This document shows, one piece after another, positions 1-7,214 of a stretch of DNA of 19,306 nt. Under the pieces are notes generated by a model, which saw only the letters and a program-made list of their open reading frames with translations, searched no databases and was not told where the DNA came from. How positions within the stretch are numbered: the first letter of the stretch is position 1; the number at the start of each line of letters is the position of its first letter. Origin of the DNA: Halieaceae bacterium. GTDB lineage: Bacteria; Pseudomonadota; Gammaproteobacteria; Pseudomonadales; Halieaceae. Made by a program: the position numbers and the translations under genes. Location: assembly GCA_018666295.1 (NCBI GenBank), contig JABIZW010000046.1, positions 1 through 19,306 of the forward strand. The letters are read 5' to 3'.

Positions 1-17
1 GCGTCATAGAATTCGTC

Positions 18-803
18 TCAACGACTGTCTAGCCAATTGGCCAGGGTTTCAGTGTGACCGTCAAGTCCAATCGCTTGACCCGAAATTCTGGCGCCGTGAT
101 GACTGGCAAGGAAGCACACCATAGCCGCCACATCCTCCACCTGTGTAAAGCATTGAAGCGAGCTCTGTTGCTCGTAGACTTGACGTATTTGCTCTGCGGA
201 CACGCCACGCGCCCTCGCATCGCGTTCAATAACACCCTCAATACGCGGGCCATCAACACTGGCAGGACAGAGGGCATTAACCCGGATATTGTGCGGCCCG
301 AGCTCCATCGCCCATGTTTTAGTCAGCCCTATCAGCGCCCACTTTGCCGCCACATAGGGCGATCGATTTGGGCATCCGGTGAGACCTGCATTGGATGAGA
401 TATTGATGATTACACCCGTGCGCTGCGCCTTCATGATCGGCACGACAACGCGCGTCAAATGAAATGCGCCACTCAAACTCACATCGAGCGTTTGCTGCCA
501 CTCTTTGGGGGAAACATCTTCTACCGGCGCTGTGGGACCCGAAACTCCGGCGTTGTTGATCAGTACATCAATCCGCCCGGCGACCTGAATGATTCCTGCG
601 ATCTCGTCTGCGACCGACTGAGGACTCGTCACGTCACACAAACGCGCACGAGCCAGTGCATGACTCGTATTGTAAGCCTCGACATGCAGTGGGTTGTTAT
701 CCAGGACAAAAACATCAAGCCCATCCGCGCTCAACGCTGACGCAATACCCGCACCGATACCGGAGGCTCCCCCCGTCACCACGGCGACCTGCTGATCGCT
801 CAC
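18..803 (-). CDS. SDR-family NAD(P)-dependent oxidoreductase
   Basis: Classical short-chain dehydrogenase/reductase, about 261 residues, the usual size for the family. Seen in the protein: the nucleotide-binding TGGASGIG at residues 10-17, an acidic residue (D35) at the end of the second strand that favours NAD over NADP, NNAG at 83-86, and the catalytic Ser136/137, Tyr150, Lys154 (YVAAK). It ends in a GQAIGLDGH-type C-terminal segment common in SDRs acting on hydroxy/keto acids and alcohols. The substrate cannot be read from sequence. Start choice: a GTG at 803 is preceded by GGGGA at 8 bases; an in-frame GTG at 818 (5 residues longer) has no visible ribosome site. The gene follows the BCCT transporter with only 15-30 bases between them, so they are probably co-transcribed, and the enzyme may act on what the transporter imports (inference). 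Confidence 0.9.
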   Translation of the reverse strand: MSDQQVAVVTGGASGIGAGIASALSADGLDVFVLDNNPLHVEAYNTSHALARARLCDVTSPQSVADEIAGIIQVAGRIDVLINNAGVSGPTAPVEDVSPKEWQQTLDVSLSGAFHLTRVVVPIMKAQRTGVIINISSNAGLTGCPNRSPYVAAKWALIGLTKTWAMELGPHNIRVNALCPASVDGPRIEGVIERDARARGVSAEQIRQVYEQQSSLQCFTQVEDVAAMVCFLASHHGARISGQAIGLDGHTETLANWLDSR

Positions 804-833
804 AGCGACAGTCCCCACCGTCGGGGAAGCAAC

Positions 834-2342
834 TTAGGTTTTGCTTTGGTCCCCATAATCTTCCTGTAACGATTTAAGTAACGAAATTCCGGAAAGCCAG
901 AACGTCAAGACCAGAGGCAGTGACACCACAAGCGTGATTGTCTGCGCCTCTTTAAGACCCCCGGCGTACATGAGCGCAATGGGTAAAATGGTAATCGCGA
1001 CCGCCCAAAATACGCGATGCCACTGCGCAGGATCCTCTGATGGCTTTAACGACTTAGTGGCACTCGCCGCCAACACATAAGACGCGCTATCGTAGGTCGT
1101 CGCGGTGAATATGCTGCACAGTAAAATGAACCCGACGATGAAGAGACCGGCAAAGGGCAATGCGTCGAGCCCTGCAATAATGGCCTGATTCCCACCTGAC
1201 TCTGCCATGACGCCCAGAATATCGACTTCACCACTGACCTGCAGGCCCAAACTGTGATTGCCTACGATGAGGTAAAACAGCCAAACACCCATCGAGCCCA
1301 TCCCCAGCATGCCAAGAACGACTTCTCGCAGCGACCGACCCTTGGATATTCGGGTCACGAAAATCCCAATAAACGGGCCATAGGCAAGCCACCAGGCCCA
1401 GTAAAAAATGGTCCAATCCTCGATGAATCCGGTGTTGTTCACAGGGTCCGTCCAGAACATCATGGCGACCGTGTTTTGCAGCGTGTGTCCGATTGAATTA
1501 ATGGCCATTCGCAACAAGAAAACGGTATCGCCCGCCAAAAGAATCATCAGCAACAGCGCGCCCGCCAGAACCATATTAAAGTCACTGAGCCGCTTAATAC
1601 CGGCTTTAAGCCCCAACCATACGCTGGTTCCAAACATGACGACACAAACCCCGACAACCACCAGCTCCATTCCAAAGCTTTCTGGAATACCCGTCAACCG
1701 TGACACTAAGGCTGCGATCATCGGCGTTGAAAAACCAAGCGAACTGGCGATGCCGCCAACGAGGGCCACCATGAAAAAACTATCCATCAGTCGCGCGCCA
1801 ATCGAAGACTCACCACCTTTGATGAAGTGCGATGCTGAAATACTGTACTTAAGCTTGGAGACACCCCGAGCATAGAACGGATAAGCAATGGCTAACGTGG
1901 GCAAGCAGTAAAAAGACCAGGCGACCAAACCCCAGTGGTGTAACCCAAACGACGAGGCCCAAATATACGCCTCGGCTGATCTGGGCTCTACGCCAAAGGG
2001 GGGTGTATCGACATAAAAGGCCCACTCAATAGACGCCCAGTACATCATTCCCGAGCCAATACCGGCAGCGAACAACATCGCAATCCAACTTGCGGTGCTA
2101 AATTCAGGCGCCTCATCACCAAGCCTTACCCGAGCATAGGGCCCAAAGGCGATGAACAGGACGGCACCAAACGCTGTAATTGCCGTTAAAATATAAAGCC
2201 ACCCGAAGTTGGTTGCTAACCAGTTATAGGCGGTCTGCAGTGCCAGTGCACTGGCTTCTGGGAATAACAACAGAGGAATGGCAAGCGCCAACATCACCGA
2301 AATTGTCAAAACAAAATTAACGCGATCTACAGCCTGCGTCAT
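834..2342 (-). CDS. BCCT family (betaine/choline/carnitine) transporter
   Basis: Twelve-helix secondary transporter of 502 residues in the inner membrane, for a quaternary ammonium compound or related zwitterion. The family signature is clear at residues 310-340: WTIFYWAWWLAYGPFIG followed by the RISKGRSLRE segment. The first conserved glycine-rich helix reads AAGIGSGMMYW (92-102), and the late helix has the TATTYDSASY segment (413-422). It lacks long N- or C-terminal extensions of the BetP osmosensor type, so an uptake-for-catabolism role is more likely than osmotic regulation (inference). The methionine at position 100 lies in the region where Na+-coupled members carry a sodium-site Met, but coupling is not decided. 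ATG at 2342 is preceded by AGGA at 6 bases. It lies between the TPR-sulfotransferase gene (75 bases upstream) and the SDR gene (close downstream). Substrate unknown. Confidence 0.93.
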   Translation of the reverse strand: MTQAVDRVNFVLTISVMLALAIPLLLFPEASALALQTAYNWLATNFGWLYILTAITAFGAVLFIAFGPYARVRLGDEAPEFSTASWIAMLFAAGIGSGMMYWASIEWAFYVDTPPFGVEPRSAEAYIWASSFGLHHWGLVAWSFYCLPTLAIAYPFYARGVSKLKYSISASHFIKGGESSIGARLMDSFFMVALVGGIASSLGFSTPMIAALVSRLTGIPESFGMELVVVGVCVVMFGTSVWLGLKAGIKRLSDFNMVLAGALLLMILLAGDTVFLLRMAINSIGHTLQNTVAMMFWTDPVNNTGFIEDWTIFYWAWWLAYGPFIGIFVTRISKGRSLREVVLGMLGMGSMGVWLFYLIVGNHSLGLQVSGEVDILGVMAESGGNQAIIAGLDALPFAGLFIVGFILLCSIFTATTYDSASYVLAASATKSLKPSEDPAQWHRVFWAVAITILPIALMYAGGLKEAQTITLVVSLPLVLTFWLSGISLLKSLQEDYGDQSKT

Positions 2343-2417
2343 ACAGCGTCCTAGTCTTATTTTTATAATGAGAAGGCAGAGTAGCCTATTTTCACTTCTT
2401 CATGTTGAAGGAACGCG

Positions 2418-4388
2418 TTAGTACGCCACGCCTTTCTTATCCAAAACCGCCTTCAGTGGGCCAAGATGATGCTCGTACTTTTGCCATACCGACAGCGCGT
2501 CGCGGTAAATGGGCTGCCTGACTTGTTCTGAACTGGCGGTTCTGACTGCACGGTCTTTTTCATAATAGCGAAGGCATTGTTCTTCAAAATCCAGGCTGCA
2601 GTGGTCGAGCATGGCTCGGACCTGTGTGTCTAAGTCCTCAACAACGGTTTCGTAGTGCACCGTCATGACGCCGGCGGAGAAAACAGCGTGCCAGTGGTCC
2701 ATGAGTCGCAAATAATCAGCATAGTAATGACCGAGGTCTTCAAGACCGTAGGTAAACTCCTGCCCCCTCGCAAACAATTGCTTAAAGTTGGCAAAGCACG
2801 CCGCCATAGGGTGTCGTCTTGCGTCGATGATGGTTGCGTTCGGCAATATCGTCTTAATTAAACCAATGTGCATCCAGTTATTGGGCATTTTATCAATGAA
2901 CCGCGCCTTGTCGGTACGGTACTTACCCGCGCCATCGAGGTAGCGTTGCCCGAGTGCATGTCGTTCCTCGAGACTTAGGTCAACCAAACATTGCGGATAC
3001 TGGGTTTTTTCGGATCGCTTACGCGTGCCACTCAGCTCTCCGGCAATCTGACTGATAATAGGCAGCTCGGCCGTTGCCTCAACACGTGAGTGACTGGCCA
3101 AAATTTGCTCTAACAGCGTTGAGCCCGCTCGTGGCAAACCTAGAATAAAAATGGGGGCTTCTGATGGGTGCCCACCGGCGTCCAGCAAATCGCTCGAACA
3201 ATGCGCGATCATGTTATCGACTTCACTTCCGGTTCTTGCGACGGTGTATGAGCTAAACTTGTGTTTTATCGCGTTACCGTCAGCGTAAGCCGCAAACGAG
3301 TGCTCAAAATCGCCACTGTCTTCAAGTGCTTTACCGAGGGCGAAGGCGAGGTGATAACGATCAGGACCCAATTTTTCCATGGCCGCGTACTCACGACGCA
3401 TGGACGTAATCTGAGTATTGTCAAACCTGAAGGTCTTTAAATTCGCCAAACTCCAGTAGGCCTCTCCCGCACTCGGCTCTGCTTTAATCGCTTTTTGGTA
3501 GGCGATTGCCGCGTCTTCACCGCGTCCACCGTAGCGCAGTGCGTGACCGTAACTGGTCAAGACTTTTGCGTTATCAGGAATGTGCTCAAGCACTTCCTCA
3601 AACTTGAGATGAGCAGCTTCGAAGCGACCCGCCATGGCCAATATGGCTGCATGCTGAACCTTGTGGGACAAATTAGTGGGCTGCTCTTCTTGCAGCGCCT
3701 GAGTCTTCTGCAGCGCCTCATCGAACTTCTGACTCCGCGCCAAGGCCGTCGCATAGTTCGCCTGCGCGATAGTGAAGTTAGGCGCCAGCGCTAAACAGCG
3801 TTCAAGTAAGACAATCGCCTCATCCAGGACACCCAACGTAATCGCAATTTCCGCCAGTAGACGAATCGCATCAACATCGTGTGGTCGTCTTTTTAAATAC
3901 TCTCGACAGATGCCCTCTGCCAGACCCAAGCGCCCTTTTTCAATGTAATCAAGTGCACGACTTAATAGCGGATCCAAGTCTTTTCGACCCAGAGAGCGGC
4001 GATACGCATCAGCGGCAGCTGAGTCGTCTCCCTGCGCCGCATGAAGCTGGTACAAGTCTCTCCAAGCAGTCAGTAAATTAGGATCAAGCGCAACCGCGAC
4101 GTCAACTGATGCAATGGCCTCGGCTAATCGACCCCTGGCACTGAGTGCCAGGCCAAGTTCATGATGCGCCAGAGGAACCGATGACTGTTCGTTGATAATG
4201 CGGCGTAAGTACGACTCGGCTTCAAGGCTATTGCCTGAGCGCCGCAACGCAACACCGCGCAACAGCACAAGACGCATATCGTCGGGTGACAATATCAGTG
4301 CTTGGGCCGCAAGCTCAGCAGCCTCACTCGGCTTACTGTCACGCAGCGCAGTCTTCGTCTGCTCAAACAGGTTTTCAACGAGGGACAT
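2418..4388 (-). CDS. TPR-repeat sulfotransferase
   Basis: A 656-residue fusion of tetratricopeptide repeats (about residues 1-370) with a C-terminal sulfotransferase domain (about 410-656, Sulfotransfer_3 type). The 5'-phosphosulfate loop is visible as LPRAGSTLLEQIL (418-430). The 3'-phosphate-binding region is DARRHPMAACFANFK (522-536), where the usual Ser is replaced by Ala/Cys-type residues. The tail with SVWQKYEHHLGPL (633-645) is typical of this TPR-sulfotransferase group. There is no signal peptide, so it probably acts in the cytosol with PAPS as sulfate donor; the acceptor (glycan, lipid, peptide or small molecule) is unknown. TPRs may present the acceptor or a partner. ATG at 4388 has only a weak purine-rich stretch upstream. 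It lies downstream of the receptor's terminator, so it probably has its own promoter or depends on read-through. Confidence 0.9.
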   Translation of the reverse strand: MSLVENLFEQTKTALRDSKPSEAAELAAQALILSPDDMRLVLLRGVALRRSGNSLEAESYLRRIINEQSSVPLAHHELGLALSARGRLAEAIASVDVAVALDPNLLTAWRDLYQLHAAQGDDSAAADAYRRSLGRKDLDPLLSRALDYIEKGRLGLAEGICREYLKRRPHDVDAIRLLAEIAITLGVLDEAIVLLERCLALAPNFTIAQANYATALARSQKFDEALQKTQALQEEQPTNLSHKVQHAAILAMAGRFEAAHLKFEEVLEHIPDNAKVLTSYGHALRYGGRGEDAAIAYQKAIKAEPSAGEAYWSLANLKTFRFDNTQITSMRREYAAMEKLGPDRYHLAFALGKALEDSGDFEHSFAAYADGNAIKHKFSSYTVARTGSEVDNMIAHCSSDLLDAGGHPSEAPIFILGLPRAGSTLLEQILASHSRVEATAELPIISQIAGELSGTRKRSEKTQYPQCLVDLSLEERHALGQRYLDGAGKYRTDKARFIDKMPNNWMHIGLIKTILPNATIIDARRHPMAACFANFKQLFARGQEFTYGLEDLGHYYADYLRLMDHWHAVFSAGVMTVHYETVVEDLDTQVRAMLDHCSLDFEEQCLRYYEKDRAVRTASSEQVRQPIYRDALSVWQKYEHHLGPLKAVLDKKGVAY

Positions 4389-4444
4389 AAGGATCGGTTC
4401 TCTCAGTAGCGTTGATGTAAGGAATTTAGGGCAAGCACGTGCAT

Positions 4445-4477
4445 AAAAAAAGGGGTGTCACTTAATGACACCCCTTT
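4445..4477 (-). terminator. Strong intrinsic terminator after the TonB-dependent receptor gene
   Basis: A perfect 12-base-pair stem (arms 4449-4460 and 4466-4477, core GGGGTGTCA / TGACACCCC) closes on a 5-base loop. Read on the minus strand, it is followed by a run of seven T (4451-4445). It lies 27 bases past the receptor stop codon and 57 bases before the start of the TPR-sulfotransferase gene. The plus-strand side has no comparable U-tract, so it should act mainly on the receptor transcript. Confidence 0.9.
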
Positions 4478-4503
4478 CTTGGGCTGCACCGAAGCGCAAG
4501 GCA

Positions 4504-6930
4504 TTAGAACCGCTGCGTAAAGCTCACACCCACACTGCGTGGTTGGTTGATTGTGACTCGCTCGTCCCAGGTCACCGCGTTCTGCCATACCGTTCCGCGC
4601 TCATCGGTCAGGTTTTGGACATACAACTGCGCAGTCCAAGTCTCTCTCTCAATACCGAATGACGTATTGAGCACCTTGTAGCTAGGCTGAGTCCGTCGCT
4701 GAGTGGAAATGGTGCCTCCATCAAAGAGGTTGTTGTACGACTTGCCGGTGTACATGTAAGCGGCCTGTACGAAGTAATCGTCACCAAAGCCATAGCGAGT
4801 AGAAATATTCCACTTCACTTCAGGGACTCTCGGTAAGGCGGTGCCTGACGGCGCATCTGGATTAACACTGCTGTCGCTTCGCCGGTAGTCAGAGGTCAGT
4901 GTGGCCTCAAGGAAGCTCGCCGCGCCCATGACTGTCCAGTTGTCGCTGAGCATCGTGACGAAGTCGAACTCGACTCCGTTACTTTCCGCGTTACCCACGT
5001 TAAACGTCAGCGTCGTTGGTGAGATTGACGTGTCTAAGCGCGAGAACTGAAAATCCTCCCATTTCTGCATAAACGCAGCACCGTTTACACGTGTCTTGCC
5101 GCCATTGAAGGTGGCCTTGAAGCCAAACTCCGTGGAGGTCAGGAAGTCCGCCTTGAACTCACAACCGATATTTGAAGAACCCTGATTACCCAAACCGTCA
5201 ATGGCTCTCACCGAACAGAAACGATTCAATCCACCGGGTCGGTAGCCCTCTCCCCAAGCCGTATACAGCATGAGTTCGTCATCGACTTGCCACTCAAGTG
5301 ACATGCGCTTCACCGTGTCGGTCGCTTTGGTGATGCGTGCTTCAGGGGCACAGTCAACGCCATAGTTACTTTCTGGACGATCGCCCTGAGGACCGAATCC
5401 ACCGCAGGGCCACCAGACAGTCCCTGAGAACCCATCAAGACCACTGTCGTAGTCGAAGCGCCGTGCACTACCTGTCAATGTTAGCGCGTCAGTAATATCG
5501 TAAGACACCTCGCCGAAATAGGCCGTTTCCTCGTAGGAACGGACAAAGTCCGTGGTCCAGTAGATATCAGGCGCATCCACCGCCATTGATGGAATATTAT
5601 TCAAGCCCAGTACGTGCCAATCACTGTCGGAAGCCGTATCAACCTCCACGTAAAAGGTGCCCACCATGTAGCGCAATCGCTCGGTTGCATCGGACGTGTA
5701 GCGAAGCTCGTAGTTCTTACGTGAAATGTTAGTGGTGTTGGTGTACTGCTCACGAGGATCTTCGCACTGACCTGTGTAAGACACGTAGCACACGTAATAA
5801 GGTTGCACGTAGCCATAAGAGACGTAGTAGTCACTGTAGAGCGAGTAGTCCGCGTACGTCTCAGTGTCTCGATCAAGGTCCCCATACGATGCCGTCAGTG
5901 TGCCGCCTGCGAGCTCACCTTCGAGCTTTAACGAAAATTGAGTCCACTCATCATCGCTCCAGTCGGGCAGTAAACGCATGACTTCCAGGTCACCGACGCT
6001 CGGGTCGTGGTCCCAAACACCGTTAGCCTCGACTTCTTGCATCATGGCTGATGCCGTCAGCGTCCAGCTGTCATTGAGATCGATGGCCAAAGCCGCTCTG
6101 CCGCCAATGGTGGTGGCGTCATTGAAGTTCTTCTCGGCCACATCGGCGTTATCGACGGTAATATCGGCAGCCACTTCATTCAGAGGACTGGTCGGATCAA
6201 GACCCGCTCGAATGTAGCCCTGACGGAACGTGTGCGTACCCGCAACGTTGTCGATGTAGCCGCCGTCATGCTTGTAGTAACCGACGAGGCGAAGCGCCAT
6301 ACGATCGCTCAGGGGAATATTAACAAAACCTTCCGTCAGGTGGCTAAAGTCGCCCGACTTAGGTTGCCCCATGCTGAAGCTGAGACCGCCCTCAAATTTC
6401 TCAGTGCTCGGTGCATTGGTCACAATCTTAATTGCGCCTGACTGAGCATTCGCTCCGTAAGTCGTGCCCTGTGGACCGGCCAACACTTCGATTCGATTAA
6501 TGTCGTAAACGTGCGGGTTGAGGTACTGGCCCACCGCCGTTACGGGCTGCTCATCGAGGTACACCGCCACACTGGGGTTGGCGCCAATGCTGCTCTCACC
6601 ACCACTGGAGATACCCCGAATATAGAGGTCTCCCGAGCTCGGACCTAAGGTCACAAAGCTCACGTTGGGAAGCATCATTATGTAGTCTTCCATATCGGAA
6701 ATATTGAGATCTTCGAGTTGGGTCTCGCCCAACACGCTGACGCTCATTGGGATATCTTGCACACTCTCAGAGCGACGAGTCGCTGTGACCAGCACCTCTT
6801 CAATTTGAGCCTGCGCTTCGGTCGGCATGACGACCGTCGCTGCGCCTACCAATCCACATGCAGTCGAAACTGCCATCGCGAGCGGCCGCTTAAAAAATGA
6901 CACCTTTTGAGATGAGTCTTTTATTTTCAC
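4504..6930 (-). CDS. TonB-dependent outer-membrane receptor
   Basis: Outer-membrane active transporter, 808 residues, energised by TonB/ExbBD. The N-terminus is a long signal peptide (about 1-41) with a likely cut after AQA. A TonB-box-like IEEVLVTATRR follows (43-53), then the plug domain (about 55-170, with VYLDEQPV and RIEVLAGPQGTTYGANAQSG). The rest is a beta-barrel ending in the classic aromatic C-terminus (SFTQRF). Probable extracellular loops contain a Tyr-rich stretch (359-385) with C381 and C389 and further cysteine pairs (near PCGGFG and DCAPE), suggesting disulfide-stabilised loops. GTG start at 6930 is preceded by AGGGGAA at 7 bases. The ligand is unknown: sequence type resembles the broad receptor group with low-mass or oligomeric organic substrates. 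Its divergent partner is an FAD-dependent oxidoreductase. It ends at a strong terminator. Confidence 0.95.
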   Translation of the reverse strand: MKIKDSSQKVSFFKRPLAMAVSTACGLVGAATVVMPTEAQAQIEEVLVTATRRSESVQDIPMSVSVLGETQLEDLNISDMEDYIMMLPNVSFVTLGPSSGDLYIRGISSGGESSIGANPSVAVYLDEQPVTAVGQYLNPHVYDINRIEVLAGPQGTTYGANAQSGAIKIVTNAPSTEKFEGGLSFSMGQPKSGDFSHLTEGFVNIPLSDRMALRLVGYYKHDGGYIDNVAGTHTFRQGYIRAGLDPTSPLNEVAADITVDNADVAEKNFNDATTIGGRAALAIDLNDSWTLTASAMMQEVEANGVWDHDPSVGDLEVMRLLPDWSDDEWTQFSLKLEGELAGGTLTASYGDLDRDTETYADYSLYSDYYVSYGYVQPYYVCYVSYTGQCEDPREQYTNTTNISRKNYELRYTSDATERLRYMVGTFYVEVDTASDSDWHVLGLNNIPSMAVDAPDIYWTTDFVRSYEETAYFGEVSYDITDALTLTGSARRFDYDSGLDGFSGTVWWPCGGFGPQGDRPESNYGVDCAPEARITKATDTVKRMSLEWQVDDELMLYTAWGEGYRPGGLNRFCSVRAIDGLGNQGSSNIGCEFKADFLTSTEFGFKATFNGGKTRVNGAAFMQKWEDFQFSRLDTSISPTTLTFNVGNAESNGVEFDFVTMLSDNWTVMGAASFLEATLTSDYRRSDSSVNPDAPSGTALPRVPEVKWNISTRYGFGDDYFVQAAYMYTGKSYNNLFDGGTISTQRRTQPSYKVLNTSFGIERETWTAQLYVQNLTDERGTVWQNAVTWDERVTINQPRSVGVSFTQRF

Positions 6931-7020
6931 GTCGTAGTTCCCCTCTGAATTTAGTTGTTTTTAATTTTGTTCACGTTAGGGCCCCAAGGGCACACGAGCA
7001 CTGTAAAAGCTACTCCTAAT

Positions 7021-7030
7021 CGATTTGTCG
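7021..7030 (-). repeat. Inverted copy of the repeat core CGACAAATCG
   Basis: The plus strand reads CGATTTGTCG, the exact reverse complement of the core of the second 31-base repeat (7139-7148). The core itself is nearly palindromic (CGA-CAAA-TCG), which suits a dimeric DNA-binding protein. It lies about 110 bases from the repeat pair, toward the receptor gene. Confidence 0.5.
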
Positions 7031-7104
7031 CTACTTACTCGGCAGGCCTAATCGCCGCGTTACAAGCATGGCATACCCATGTTTCACAATGCTATTCTTG
7101 GTAT

Positions 7105-7135
7105 ACCGGCAAATGCGACTAACATCAAACAAAAA
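7105..7135 (+). repeat. 31-base direct repeat, copy 1 (candidate operator)
   Basis: Copy 1 runs ACCGGCAAATGCGACTAA then CATCAAACAAAAA. It matches copy 2 (7137-7167) at 27 of 31 positions; the differences are at repeat positions 5, 11, 12 and 19. The start-to-start distance is 32 bases, about three helical turns, which would put both copies on the same face of the DNA. This is seen directly; operator function is inferred. Confidence 0.7.
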
Positions 7136-7136
7136 A

Positions 7137-7167
7137 ACCGACAAATCGGACTAAAATCAAACAAAAA
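7137..7167 (+). repeat. 31-base direct repeat, copy 2 (candidate operator)
   Basis: Copy 2 runs ACCGACAAATCGGACTAA then AATCAAACAAAAA. It includes the small palindrome CCGA-CAAA-TCGG, whose core recurs inverted at 7021-7030. Its 3' end lies 47 bases before the TTG start of the FAD-oxidoreductase gene, so a protein bound here would sit at or near that gene's promoter. Confidence 0.7.
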
Positions 7168-7200
7168 TAGGTGGCCGCGCTAACCCATTCGCGGGCGAAT

Positions 7201-7208
7201 AAAAGGAG
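7201..7208 (+). promoter_or_regulatory. Shine-Dalgarno site fixing a TTG start
   Basis: AAAAGGAG lies 6 bases before the TTG at 7215. There is no in-frame ATG between this site and the FAD-binding motif, so the near-ideal ribosome site is the main reason for accepting the rare TTG start. Confidence 0.75.
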
Positions 7209-7214
7209 TCAGGC

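Larger units (their letters stand above)
6931..7214. promoter_or_regulatory. Divergent regulatory region between receptor and FAD-oxidoreductase genes
   Basis: This 284-base, AT-rich intergenic region must hold the promoters for both divergent genes. It contains two long direct repeats (7105-7135 and 7137-7167) close to the oxidoreductase side, an inverted copy of their core (7021-7030), and the 8-base palindrome GGTATACC (7100-7107). I could not identify a convincing -35/-10 pair in either direction. No open reading frame here looks real. Confidence 0.6.

Noticed and set aside
1..7. ATG at position 7 on the minus strand, 10 bases after the SDR stop
   Set aside because: It may be the start of the next gene running off the left edge, but only two codons are visible and there is no clear ribosome site.
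1408..1875. 155-codon open frame on the plus strand inside the BCCT gene
   Set aside because: It is antisense to conserved BCCT helices and low in complexity (Thr/Ser/Pro-rich), as expected of the complement of a hydrophobic protein gene.
6931..7214. Idea that the repeats are a CRISPR array or an insertion-sequence end
   Set aside because: There are only two adjacent direct copies with a single base between them, so there is no spacer. There is no transposase and no target duplication; the setting is a divergent promoter region.
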